A DNA stretch of 64,000 nt from an uncultured Pseudomonas sp. (GTDB lineage: Bacteria > Pseudomonadota > Gammaproteobacteria > Pseudomonadales > Pseudomonadaceae), in NCBI RefSeq assembly GCF_946886105.1, contig NZ_CAMPHV010000003.1, forward strand, positions 124,001-188,000. Reading direction: 5' to 3'. Positions 44,301-52,289 of the stretch are shown here, piece after piece. Position numbers and translations under genes: made by a program. The first letter of the stretch is position 1. Each line of letters starts with the position of its first letter. Under the pieces are notes generated by a model, which searched no databases, was not told the DNA's origin, and was given only the letters and a program-made list of their open reading frames with translations.

Positions 44301-46251
44301 TGTAGCTGCGGCCTGAAGATAAATTGTAGCGGTTGCCCTGAATTGGCGGCGCTGAGTCAGCATTCTGGACGCTGATTCGAGTTGTAGTGGCCGACGCGCT
44401 GTTGGTGGGGGTGATAATCAATTGCGCATCAAGGATGGTCGCCCCTTGTTTGATCGGCACCCCGGTAAAGCGTGCGCCTATGCCATAGGTCGTGACGGGC
44501 AGGCTATTGCCATCCAGTTGCATATAGCCATTAGAGTCCTGGTACGCATCGTCTTTTGGCCCAAGCACCTGAGCCTCGACGATCGGATTGAGGCAGCCGC
44601 CTGTGCCGCCGGTGTAGGTTACCGTCAGTGTCGGTTGCAAGCCGGGGGCACCGTCCAAACTGAAAGCTTGGCGCGCACTATTGCCGCTCTCAGGCTGGAG
44701 GAAAAAGGCCATGGCATTGTTGCCGCACCAACTACCGAGATTGACTACCTCTTGTACTAGGTTGGTGACATCAGGCCCTGGCTGGTGTGTGGGGGGGCTT
44801 GCAGCGCTCCATTCAGGCACATTCCAGGTTGTTAGCGCGCTGGTTTTCGGGGCGCGCCCTACAACGTTCTCCCCAGCTGTTATTTGCGCCGCATCGCCGG
44901 TCAGCTCTGCGCGGAGCTGTAAGGACAGCTGCTCGTCGCTATCCACAGTGCTGTCATTGCTGGCGGCCGGCACGAAGTCCAGGCGTGCGCTCTGTACCGT
45001 GGCGCCGCGAGGAATGCCCACGTTCTGGAAGCGCAGGGCAGTGCTGTACTCCTCTTCCACGGTAGCGGGGGCCGACCACTCGATCACCAGGGTCGGTGCA
45101 TTGGCCACGCCGCCAGTGGTGCCGCACTGCAGGCCGGCATCCGGATCTTGGCTATCGTTGCCACTCATGCAGAAGCGGTATTCGCGATTTTGCTCGGTAG
45201 CGCGCAGCTTCATAAACAAGTCGCCCAGTGGCAGGCCGTCACTGTTTAGTAGGTTCTTGACCTGGGCGGTAATATCGACCTGGTAGACGCTGGAGGTTTC
45301 CCAGCGATTGTCGGGCGTGAATGTGTCCGAAATATAGGTTCGTCCTGCATCAATCAGCGTCAGGGTCTGTGGCTCGCCCGGGGTCTTGCTGTCTTGAATA
45401 TCCACGCGCAGGGTCGGACGGCGGCTATTGTTCTGGGTATTCAGGGGGCGCAAATGCAGGAAGGCCCGGAAATCCGGTGCTGATGCGGCGCTGGCCGGTA
45501 CATTGAGGCCAGTGAAGTACATCAGCGCGGTACCGCGAATGGGGTTGTCATTATTTCTGTTGGTATCACCGCCGGGGCGGATATCAATATTGGCTTTGTC
45601 TGTATTGCCGCACGCGTCATTGTTGTTGGCGCTATGATCGCTGTTTGGTTCGTTCATACGGCAGGCATAGTCATTGCCGTTATAGTTGCTCTGGAAAAAC
45701 CCCTGGCGCAACTTGAGCACGCTGCGGCGGGTATTCAGTTCGGTACTGGTGGTTTTGACATAGCCCATCTGCAGGCTGGGAGCGGCAATATTGGCGCCGC
45801 CTCCCAGATTGCTCTGGCTGCCATCATCACCGCTGACCAGAATCTGCGGTTGGCTGGCTACCTGGGTCACCGAGCTGGGCAGGGGCTCATCGATATAGGT
45901 GACCGGATAGACCATGCGCGAATCGCCATACTCTGAGCGCGGGTTGAGCACCATGATGCCGGCGTTAATGGGGCCGGCATTGTTGATCACGCTGGTCAGC
46001 GATTCCTTGAGAATTTGCATGCGTGATTGTTCGCCAGCCGACGGGTTATTATTGCTGCTAGTACGCCATTGCATGGAACCGGAGTTGTCGAGGATGAACA
46101 ACACATTGGGGCGCACGCCTTCCTCAATATTGGGGCCGCCAAAGAAGATTTCGGTGTCATCGGCGTAGCTGAGACTGGCGCTGAGCAGAAGAGCGCTGGC
46201 CATGGTGCTGCCTAGAACGGCGCGCATATTTTGTGTGAATGAACGATTCAT
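41389..46251 (-). CDS. pilY1: Type IV pilus tip adhesin/assembly protein PilY1, enlarged
   Basis: The 1620-residue protein is much longer than P. aeruginosa PilY1 (about 1160). After a signal peptide comes the first half of a von Willebrand A domain, with MIDAS motif DNSGSM at residues 55-60. Residues about 135-728 are an insertion of three beta-rich repeats resembling DNRLRE-type domains. The VWA domain then resumes (VVMLTDGQANGT near 787). The C-terminal beta-propeller starts at about 1080 with EMGDPIHSSPRL and has a calcium-binding-like loop DLNGDGKILN at 1174-1183. PilY1 sits at the pilus tip and transmits surface contact. GGAG precedes ATG 46251. Confidence 0.93.
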   Translation of the reverse strand: MNRSFTQNMRAVLGSTMASALLLSASLSYADDTEIFFGGPNIEEGVRPNVLFILDNSGSMQWRTSSNNNPSAGEQSRMQILKESLTSVINNAGPINAGIMVLNPRSEYGDSRMVYPVTYIDEPLPSSVTQVASQPQILVSGDDGSQSNLGGGANIAAPSLQMGYVKTTSTELNTRRSVLKLRQGFFQSNYNGNDYACRMNEPNSDHSANNNDACGNTDKANIDIRPGGDTNRNNDNPIRGTALMYFTGLNVPASAASAPDFRAFLHLRPLNTQNNSRRPTLRVDIQDSKTPGEPQTLTLIDAGRTYISDTFTPDNRWETSSVYQVDITAQVKNLLNSDGLPLGDLFMKLRATEQNREYRFCMSGNDSQDPDAGLQCGTTGGVANAPTLVIEWSAPATVEEEYSTALRFQNVGIPRGATVQSARLDFVPAASNDSTVDSDEQLSLQLRAELTGDAAQITAGENVVGRAPKTSALTTWNVPEWSAASPPTHQPGPDVTNLVQEVVNLGSWCGNNAMAFFLQPESGNSARQAFSLDGAPGLQPTLTVTYTGGTGGCLNPIVEAQVLGPKDDAYQDSNGYMQLDGNSLPVTTYGIGARFTGVPIKQGATILDAQLIITPTNSASATTTRISVQNADSAPPIQGNRYNLSSGRSYTSEGICSLNTWIENLPFACAQDEIRSGLQSVINRPLWQPGNDLLVRLRQTSTTTLQAKAYENNPSQAIKLRMKIAQGGLEEKGYTVRNHLNALVGAMVASDGTPIVPTYLEAARYLRGERPGLASPRTSVCQPTHVVMLTDGQANGTSESAKSSIATLAGSCSVALRPDGVADTASTINDERCARKLAEFMAETDQSPLDGLDRINTHTIGFAMGAMGSNTGPADFMRDLAHNGEGGFYLPNNASELSKAFSDILQSVQDVDTTFVSASAPVNSFERQNNKDELYFSLFKPSETNRWPGNLKRYRFAINDSSGNYNPQIVDADNVAAVDPASGNFKSTARSFWSATADGNNSSAGGAASQLPASASRKLFTYIGNEPATPVNLTTFPLNSTVVTKASLGDAAMTDDEYDKLISFIRGTDPTTGNARKEMGDPIHSSPRLATYSCTTPNVTDPSKCDVEDQTAFIGTNEGFVQAINTSDGKEVFAFMPQELLTNIRLLKDNAKTSSSTRPKPYGMDNPITLWVNDLNGDGKILNTPASSSPQTGELIYAYATMGRGGRGIYALDVTIRTSPKLLWNIIGGQTPGFERLGQTWSAPVKTRIKVGTEITDVLIFAGGYDPVWDNASTRPTTLTQGNALYVVNAKTGALIWSASTEATNPAAAGHRQMLKMRYSMPASPRVIDLQQSASGTLIQDKNRLADQIFIGDLGGQVWRFFINNSGVTGPSLITAGGTANDGIFASVTPSNYDSLDLTGKEINLRRLYNEPDVALLNRDGRIALAVNIGSGHRGHPLYMDTTDRFYSFRTRNLTNAGINEGTLLESDLLDITSNLSPAASEQKLSLTGGLEKGGWFISFSTNQGEKVLTRSLTAGSSSTVFFSTYQPAAISANPCEAAFGTARGYAVDLFDGSPIEIKDPNNPKADDRFSVLKIPGIPPQPELICIGESCFVIRGPGDIEEVELPAPGKLYWIDQTDLD

Positions 46252-46275
46252 GCTTGTTCTCCCATGAGCCAAAGG

Positions 46276-46686
46276 TTATTGGCCAAGGCGGGTCAGATAA
46301 CCCATCTGGTGACGGCTTCTGGCGTCTGTATCGGTGCGGGCTTCGCTGGTGGTGTGATGGCAGTCAAAGACAAAGCCTGTGCCTTCGCCAATCGAACCGC
46401 CTAGGCAGTGCGCCTGTTGTTCGGTGGCAAGCTGGTACTGCGCATTGCTGCCTGCACTTTGCCAGCCGGCAGGAATAGCGGTCTCGCTGATAAACAAGTT
46501 CAACCAGGTGGCTAGCCCGCTCTCCGCTGCCTGGAAGGCTGTATTCTGTTCCTGGGCATTGCTGGCCATGCGCTGTTGCAGGTTGGAGGTACTGGCGGCG
46601 GTAATGGCCAGGATCGTTAGCAGCAGCAGCAGGATCAGGCTGACCAGCAGCACCATACCGCGTTGTTGATTGGGCAGCTTTGTCAC
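46276..46686 (-). CDS. pilX: Minor pilin PilX
   Basis: The 136-residue protein has the PilX-type N terminus QRGMVLLVSLILLLLLTILAITAAST, where a methionine follows the cleavage glycine, and NTAFQAAESGLA as found in PilX proteins. Two cysteines (AHCLGG, FDCHH) may pair. It is shorter than P. aeruginosa PilX (about 195). Its ATG overlaps the pilW stop by four bases. Confidence 0.88.
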   Translation of the reverse strand: MTKLPNQQRGMVLLVSLILLLLLTILAITAASTSNLQQRMASNAQEQNTAFQAAESGLATWLNLFISETAIPAGWQSAGSNAQYQLATEQQAHCLGGSIGEGTGFVFDCHHTTSEARTDTDARSRHQMGYLTRLGQ

Positions 46687-47342
46687 AGACGGTTCCTCAG
46701 CTCAATAACCGATGTAAAGGTGCGGGGCACGGCAAACTCTCCGCGCGAGTCATTCACCGCCAGAGTGATTTGAAGCTTTCTGACGTTGGCCATATCGGCT
46801 GTGGCCGCATCGCGCAGGCAGGTATTGGCGCCGCAGGTTTCGATATATCCAATGTCGGTAAAGTTGGCGTTGGCCACCAGCTGCTGGTTGAGGCCAATGT
46901 CGGGGGCTGAGATGCAGAGGTTGTCACCGCAGTTGCTGAAGGTGACCTGATAAGGCTCCATGGGATCCAGAGCGCCATCGCCATCGCTGTCAAAACAGGT
47001 GCGATTCGGGAATGTGCCCGCTGGGTTGGGGCGCGCATAGTGAAAGGTGAGCGAGTCGGCGGCGCCAACCAGGGCACCATCCGGGTAGGTGATACCGCCT
47101 GCTTCGGTGGTCGTGCCTGCGTCTACACAGCCCTGATAACCTGCCCGGCGCGCCTCTCGGGCAATCAGTTCAAGGGCCACGCGGCCACTTTCCTGTACTC
47201 GGGCAAGTTCATTGCTGGTGCGGTCGGTGGCGCTGGTGTTGATATAGAGCTGCAGCACACCCAGCAACAGCAGTGAGCTGAGAATGATGGTGATCATCAG
47301 CTCAATCAAGGAAAAACCCATTTGCGGTTTTTTTGGGGTCAT
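46683..47342 (-). CDS. pilW: Minor pilin PilW
   Basis: The 219-residue prepilin has leader MTPKKPQMG followed by FSLIELMITIILSSLLLLGVLQLYI. The pattern ELARVQESGRVALELIAREARRAGYQGC is the PilW signature. Several cysteines in the C-terminal half could form disulfides, and FDSDGDGALDPME resembles a calcium loop. Overlaps of four bases with pilV and pilX show tight coupling. It is part of the initiation complex at the pilus tip. Confidence 0.9.
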   Translation of the reverse strand: MTPKKPQMGFSLIELMITIILSSLLLLGVLQLYINTSATDRTSNELARVQESGRVALELIAREARRAGYQGCVDAGTTTEAGGITYPDGALVGAADSLTFHYARPNPAGTFPNRTCFDSDGDGALDPMEPYQVTFSNCGDNLCISAPDIGLNQQLVANANFTDIGYIETCGANTCLRDAATADMANVRKLQITLAVNDSRGEFAVPRTFTSVIELRNRL

Positions 47343-47863
47343 AGGATTACCTGCATGTTATAGAACGCACGGCCATCGACGTCAGCTTCATCCACTCCGC
47401 AAGGCTCGGCTAGAGCACTGTCTGTCTCAGCAACACCTGGCTCATTCCAGAAAATCACCAGGCAGAATGTGGAGTTATTAACCTGGGCAACAAAAGCTTC
47501 TGCGCCCGGCAGGTTGTTCTGCAAATTTGCTGACCACTGGGCGAGGTCGAGGTCCACTGTATCGGCTGCGCTGCAGTTGCTGGTTTTTGTCGCGCTATCA
47601 AAGCAGGCTGGTAATACAGCAGCCGATGGGTCGCCCTGGTAAGGAGAAGCAGCGGCAATTGCTTCGTCACGGTTACTGCGCATCCGCTCAGCCAGGTCGT
47701 AAGCCGCAACGGTGGCTGCGCTGCGTTGGGATGCCCCTTGGCTGGACTGCATGCTCGCCATCATCAGAGTAGCCATGCCGAGCAGGCCAATGGCCAGAAC
47801 AAATAAGGCAATCAGCACTTCTATCAAGGTGAAGCCTGTTGCCTGGCGACGGAGTATTAGCAT
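47339..47863 (-). CDS. pilV: Minor pilin PilV
   Basis: The 174-residue prepilin has leader MLILRRQATG and FTLIEVLIALFVLAIGLLGMATLMM, the typical PilV N terminus with a LLG motif in the helix, followed by AAYDLAERMRSNRDEA. Its start overlaps fimU by 7 bases and its end overlaps pilW by 4. The C-terminal domain is variable in the family. Confidence 0.9.
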   Translation of the reverse strand: MLILRRQATGFTLIEVLIALFVLAIGLLGMATLMMASMQSSQGASQRSAATVAAYDLAERMRSNRDEAIAAASPYQGDPSAAVLPACFDSATKTSNCSAADTVDLDLAQWSANLQNNLPGAEAFVAQVNNSTFCLVIFWNEPGVAETDSALAEPCGVDEADVDGRAFYNMQVIL

Positions 47864-48339
47864 CCTTCATCTCCTCGGGCACTGTTCACTTGTCCCAGCA
47901 GGTTGATACACACGACGCGAGAAGTGGTGCCAACACCACGACTGTCTTCGATGCTGAATGCGGGATCAGGACCATTGGGGCGGCCAGTTGGCAGGTAATC
48001 CAGCTGGGTGCTTGCGCTGAGGATTTCTACTTCAGTGCCCGTGGCTGGCACTACCCGCAGTAGATTGGCGCCCTCCAGTACGATCAAGCCGCCATGCCAT
48101 GGCTCTCCAGCGTCACAGGTGGCCATGTCGCTGCTGGGGCAAATGGTAATGGTGCGGCGTTGTTTCACCGCTTCGCTTCTGGCCAGTTGCAGTGCGCCGA
48201 GCAAGCCATTGGTGGTGGTTACGATGCGATTGTTCTGCACCATGGTTTGATAGGCTGGAATGGCAACGGTGGCCATAATCGCCAGAACGGCTATGACAAT
48301 CATCAGTTCGATCAAGGTAAATCCGTGTTGCTGGCGCAT
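47857..48339 (-). CDS. fimU: Minor pseudopilin FimU (GspH/FimT family)
   Basis: The 160-residue prepilin has a very short leader MRQQHG and FTLIELMIVIAVLAIMATVAIPAY. A GspH-like body follows (NGLLGALQLARSEAVKQRRTITICPSSD). In P. aeruginosa FimU links the minor-pilin tip to the pilus. About 100 bases separate it from fimT. The terminal cysteine pair (VVCINLLG, DEGC) is typical of FimU. Confidence 0.87.
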   Translation of the reverse strand: MRQQHGFTLIELMIVIAVLAIMATVAIPAYQTMVQNNRIVTTTNGLLGALQLARSEAVKQRRTITICPSSDMATCDAGEPWHGGLIVLEGANLLRVVPATGTEVEILSASTQLDYLPTGRPNGPDPAFSIEDSRGVGTTSRVVCINLLGQVNSARGDEGC

Positions 48340-48438
48340 TGCTTCATTTCCGCGGGAACCCAGGCGAACCCTAATCTAAGGCAGCGGAAAACGTTTCTAT
48401 TGTTGGATAAGCGAGCCGATACGGCGACGAGCTGCTGT

Positions 48439-48954
48439 CTAGCTACAGTGCGCGTCGCTCGGGGCCCGCTGGGTTCTCGTTCGGCCTGTTAAGTTGATCA
48501 CAATTTGCTTGGTGGGGATGTTTTCGTGGCACAGCGTGAACGTGCCATTCAGTGCTCGGGTGGTGCCATCGGCCTCGAGCTGCAAATAGGGGCGACTGCG
48601 GAAGTTCGACCAGCGCCAGCTGTAGCCTTTTTGCATGGGAAGCCGTTGGAGTAGCTCTTCAGTACTATCGAGTTGGCCGTTACGGTTGAAGTCACCGAAA
48701 ATCAATAACTGGTTCTGCCAGATATTCTCGGCGTCGCAAGCGGTGCCTCCGGAGCAGAGTGCAATGGTCGTGCGGCCCATTACTGCAGTGCCGCGGGCAT
48801 AATGCAGAGCCCCAAGCAACTGATTGACGGCTTGCGTCTGCTGGCTGCGTTGCTGGGTGATAGTCAAGGCGGGAATTGCAAAGGTAAGCATAATGCCGCC
48901 GATCAATAGGCAGGTCATCAGCTCGACCAACGTTTGGCCGTGCATCCTTTTCAT
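48439..48954 (-). CDS. fimT: FimT-like pseudopilin
   Basis: The 171-residue protein has prepilin leader MKRMHG and QTLVELMTCLLIGGIMLTFAIPAL. Mature residue 1 is glutamine where pilins normally have phenylalanine; E5 is kept. The body (NQLLGALHYARGTAVMGRTTIALCSGG) is GspH/FimT-like. FimT of some species binds DNA for uptake; the C-terminal part here (NLTGRTRTQRAPSDAHCS) is basic, which would allow that, but this is inference. It is the first gene of the minor pilin operon. Confidence 0.83.
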   Translation of the reverse strand: MKRMHGQTLVELMTCLLIGGIMLTFAIPALTITQQRSQQTQAVNQLLGALHYARGTAVMGRTTIALCSGGTACDAENIWQNQLLIFGDFNRNGQLDSTEELLQRLPMQKGYSWRWSNFRSRPYLQLEADGTTRALNGTFTLCHENIPTKQIVINLTGRTRTQRAPSDAHCS

Positions 48955-49021
48955 GATCCTAGCTTCCGTGCCAGTGGGTCAGATTTAATACGCGAACCTG
49001 AGTATAGGGCGGATTCTCTGA

Positions 49022-50128
49022 ATGCCAAATTGTGACGATATGAAAGTGATAGTTGTTGGCGGCGGTGCCATCGGCCTGCTGTCGGCGCGCCTACTGGCCG
49101 AGGCGGGTGCCGAAGTATGCCTGCTGGACCAGGGTGTATTAGGCGGCGAATCTTCCTGGGCCGGCGGCGGTATCGTTTCGCCGCTTTACCCTTGGCGTTA
49201 TAGCCCTGCGGTGACGGCGTTGGCGCATTGGTCGCAGGATTTCTATCCGCAGCTGGGCGAGCAGTTGTTGCGCGATACGGGTGTCGATCCCGAGGTGTAT
49301 GTCACCGGATTGTATTGGTTAGATCAGGAGCCTGCGGCGCCTTTGGCCTGGGCGGCGCGGGAGGGGCGGCCGATGCGGTCGGTGCCTGTCGAGGAGGTGT
49401 ATCAGGCGGAGCCGGCGTTGGCCAAGCGTTTTTCCCAGGCGCTGCATATGCCCGGCGTGGCCAATGTGCGTAATCCTCGCTTGCTCAAGGCGTTGCGTGC
49501 GGCGCTGGCTCAACTGCCGAACGTGACGCTGCATGAGCATTGCGCGGTCACCGGGTTCATTCGCGAAGGGGCGCGGATTTGCGGAGTACGTACTGCCGAA
49601 GGTGAAATCCGCGCCGATCGGGTGGTTGTCGCCGCAGGAGCGTGGAGCGGCGAGCTGTTGCGCAGCCTGGATATTGTGTTGCCGGTAGAGCCGGTGAAGG
49701 GGCAGATGATCCTTTACAAGTGTGCAGAGGATTTTCTGACTAGCATCGTATTGACTGATGGTCGCTATGCGATTCCCCGTCGCGATGGGCATGTCTTGAT
49801 TGGCAGCACGCGCGAGCATGTCGGTTTCGATAAGGTGCCCACCGAGGAGGCATTGGCCAGCCTCAAGGCGTCGGCAGTCGAGTTGTTGCCGGCGTTGGCC
49901 GAGGCCGAGGTGGTCAAGCATTGGGCCGGGCTGCGCCCGGGGTCGCCGGGCGGTTTGCCGTTTATCGGTGCGGTGCCCGGATATGAAGGGTTATGGCTGA
50001 ACTGCGGACATTACCGCAATGGCCTGGTATTGGCGCCCGCTTCCTGCCGTTTGCTCGCCGATATGCTGTTGGGGCGCGAGCCGATTATCGACCCTAGTCC
50101 TTATGCGCCAGCAGGCCGCCTCGGTTAG
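49022..50128 (+). CDS. thiO: Glycine oxidase ThiO (FAD-dependent)
   Basis: The 368-residue protein starts with an FAD Rossmann motif (VIVVGGGAIGLLSARLLAEAG) and continues with GESSWAGGGIVSPLYPWRYSPAVTAL, HWAGLRPGSPGGLPFIGAV and NCGHYRNGLVLAPAS. This is the DAO family member that makes dehydroglycine for the thiazole of thiamine. Either ATG 49022 or 49040 may be used; neither has a strong ribosome site and the shorter begins MKVIVVGGG. It diverges from fimT, as in other Pseudomonas genomes. Confidence 0.9.
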   Translation: MPNCDDMKVIVVGGGAIGLLSARLLAEAGAEVCLLDQGVLGGESSWAGGGIVSPLYPWRYSPAVTALAHWSQDFYPQLGEQLLRDTGVDPEVYVTGLYWLDQEPAAPLAWAAREGRPMRSVPVEEVYQAEPALAKRFSQALHMPGVANVRNPRLLKALRAALAQLPNVTLHEHCAVTGFIREGARICGVRTAEGEIRADRVVVAAGAWSGELLRSLDIVLPVEPVKGQMILYKCAEDFLTSIVLTDGRYAIPRRDGHVLIGSTREHVGFDKVPTEEALASLKASAVELLPALAEAEVVKHWAGLRPGSPGGLPFIGAVPGYEGLWLNCGHYRNGLVLAPASCRLLADMLLGREPIIDPSPYAPAGRLG

Positions 50129-50216
50129 CGCCTTTCGGGTTGAGTTATCCGCAGCGAGACTCAACCACAACTATCGTCGACGGTGTGCTATGGCCTGCTA
50201 ATCGTGGGCTAACAGT

Positions 50217-50945
50217 TCAATCATTGCCATGTATCAGCCGCTCTACCACGCCCTCGGCCGCGAGGCTGTCGAAAGCCTCGCGGGTGCGCGCCACTGTCTC
50301 GTCGTTCGTGCTCAGGCTATAGGCCATATAGAGCCCGGTTGTCAGCTCCAAAGTGAAGGTTTTCTCGAGAAGGGCGCAGTCTATTCGGGCATCCAGGCAC
50401 TGCATGGCCACGTCTGCTTCCGGCATGGGCAGCAGTTGCACTTGCCGGTTCAATAAGCGCATGAAGTTGTCGCGGTTGTTTGCCGAAACGACCATCTTGG
50501 CGAAGCCTTGCTCTTTCAGATATTGATGGCGTACATCGTCGCGGACCACGCCGACGCTGTAGTGCTTGGCTTCCTGTATATCGCGGACCTGGACATCACT
50601 GCGTTCGCGCAGTTTGTACATGTGATAGTCGATGTGTTCGATTTCCCCGACCCATTTGAACTGCGCCTCGCGCTCCGGGGTGCGGGCGATCAGGTAGATG
50701 AGCACATTGGCATCCTGCAGCGCCATATCATAGGCGCGTGCCCAGGGATAAATCGTAACGCTGTAGTCGCTAAGCCCCGCGCGTTGCAGCGTGGCTTCGA
50801 CCACCTCGGTCGCCGTGCCTACCACCTTGCCGTCTTGCAGGTAGCTATAAGCAGTGTCTTCGGTGACGACCTTGATGCTTTCCGCTTGGCTGCTTGCACA
50901 AATCCATAGCAGAAGGGCGATCCAGGTGAGCTGAGAGGTTGTCAT
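50217..50945 (-). CDS. Periplasmic solute-binding protein, family 3-like (second copy)
   Basis: The 242-residue protein has a signal peptide (TWIALLLWICASSQA) and a two-lobed binding-protein pattern. IKVVTEDTAYSYLQDGKVVGTATEVV opens the fold and YPWARAYDMALQDANVLIYL carries the hinge strand. The motif NVLIYLIARTPEREAQFKWVGE is shared closely with the binding protein two genes upstream. No permease or ATPase is adjacent, so it may be a sensor subunit. It is last in the operon, starting 18 bases after the cyclase stop. Confidence 0.85.
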   Translation of the reverse strand: MTTSQLTWIALLLWICASSQAESIKVVTEDTAYSYLQDGKVVGTATEVVEATLQRAGLSDYSVTIYPWARAYDMALQDANVLIYLIARTPEREAQFKWVGEIEHIDYHMYKLRERSDVQVRDIQEAKHYSVGVVRDDVRHQYLKEQGFAKMVVSANNRDNFMRLLNRQVQLLPMPEADVAMQCLDARIDCALLEKTFTLELTTGLYMAYSLSTNDETVARTREAFDSLAAEGVVERLIHGND

Positions 50946-50962
50946 GACGGGCCTCGGTGGTC

Positions 50963-52288
50963 TCATTCGGCTATTCGGTCGCGCCCTTGCGACTTGGCGC
51001 GGTATAGCGCCTGGTCTGCGCGTTGCAGCAATTGATCGAAGCGATCCGTGGTTTCGGGGTCGAATTGAGCGACACCAATGCTTAAGGTCACGTGCGCTGC
51101 AACGGGCGAGTCGGCATGCGCCACGGCCAGGGTCGCGATGGCTTTACGTAGACGCTCCGCGGCTTTGCGCGCGTTGTTGGCGTCGCACCCCGGCAACAGC
51201 ACGGCAAATTCTTCGCCGCCCATGCGGGCGACCAGTTCGCCGGCGCGGGCAAATACGCTCTTCAGGGTGCCGGCCACCGCTTGCAGGCATTGATCGCCGA
51301 GGGCATGGCCGTAGGTATCGTTATAGCGTTTGAAGAAATCCACATCGCACATCAGCACCGAAAGCGGTTGGCCGAGGCGCTGCGCACGGCGGAACTCGAC
51401 TTCCTTCAGCTCGTCGAAGTGCCGGCGGTTGGCCAGGCCGGTGAGCGGGTCGCTGCGCGTGAGTTCTTCCAGGCGCTTGTTGGCTTCGCGTAATTCCGCC
51501 GTGCGCTCTTCGACCAATCCCGCCAATTGATCGCTGCGTGCGGCCAGCTCCTGCTCGTCCTGCTTCTGGCGGTCGAGGTAGGCCGACAATTTGTCTTGCA
51601 GGTCGTTGACCCCCGACTCCAGCAGGCTCAGCTCGTCGCGACGCTCCGTCGAACGTTCGAGCCGCAAGATGTGTTTGAGGTTGGCCGGAGACAGTTGCTC
51701 GAGGTGGCGCGCGATATGTTGCACATGCACCGTGACCGAGCGGTTGAACATCCACATGATCAGCCCGGCCAGCAGCAGCGATTGGATGATCTGGGTGACG
51801 ACTATGCTGGCCACCTCGCCGTACAGGCGTTGCCAGAGCACCCGCTCGTCGCCCTCGAGGATCAGCTCGCCGACCGTCTCCTCCACGCCCTCATATGGCA
51901 CATAAACCAGCATCCGTTGCAGCGTCGGCGCGAGGTGCGATGCGGGTTGTTGGGGGCGTCGCTGTTCCATGATCTCTGGGGTGCGCCCGGCTCGCAGAAT
52001 GGTCAGTTCCACGCGTCCCACGGCGGCAACCTGGGCGACGCTATCAAGCTGAGTTTGCAGCGACTCGCGGTCCATCTCCCAGATCGCCTTGGACAAGGTG
52101 CGTTGGAACACTTGATCGATCAGGGACAACTCAGCGGTCATGGTCGTCAGGTTGGCGCGCCAAGCCGACCAGGTGCGCACCGCCACCGTGAACAGGGTGA
52201 AGATCAGGCAGAACGCCAGCGTCGCCAGCACCAGTCGACGCCCCAACGAACCGGTGGGGCGGGCGTCCTGCGCTGGCGCGTCGTGCAT
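50963..52288 (-). CDS. Membrane diguanylate cyclase (GGDEF) with periplasmic sensor region
   Basis: The 441-residue protein has a transmembrane helix at about 19-39, a periplasmic domain of about 115 residues, a second helix at about 160-182, then a HAMP-like and coiled-coil stretch (SDQLAGLVEERTAELREANKRLEEL) and a GGDEF domain. The active site is GGEEF at residues 357-361. The inhibitory site is RAGE at 348-351 where RxxD is canonical. It should make c-di-GMP. Its ATG begins one base after the stop of the upstream binding protein, so the two are made together. Confidence 0.92.
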   Translation of the reverse strand: MHDAPAQDARPTGSLGRRLVLATLAFCLIFTLFTVAVRTWSAWRANLTTMTAELSLIDQVFQRTLSKAIWEMDRESLQTQLDSVAQVAAVGRVELTILRAGRTPEIMEQRRPQQPASHLAPTLQRMLVYVPYEGVEETVGELILEGDERVLWQRLYGEVASIVVTQIIQSLLLAGLIMWMFNRSVTVHVQHIARHLEQLSPANLKHILRLERSTERRDELSLLESGVNDLQDKLSAYLDRQKQDEQELAARSDQLAGLVEERTAELREANKRLEELTRSDPLTGLANRRHFDELKEVEFRRAQRLGQPLSVLMCDVDFFKRYNDTYGHALGDQCLQAVAGTLKSVFARAGELVARMGGEEFAVLLPGCDANNARKAAERLRKAIATLAVAHADSPVAAHVTLSIGVAQFDPETTDRFDQLLQRADQALYRAKSQGRDRIAE

Positions 52289-52289
52289 C

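Noticed and set aside
49040..49042. thiO start at the internal ATG
   Set aside because: It is not excluded, but neither start has a strong ribosome site; the longer form is listed and the alternative noted in the entry.
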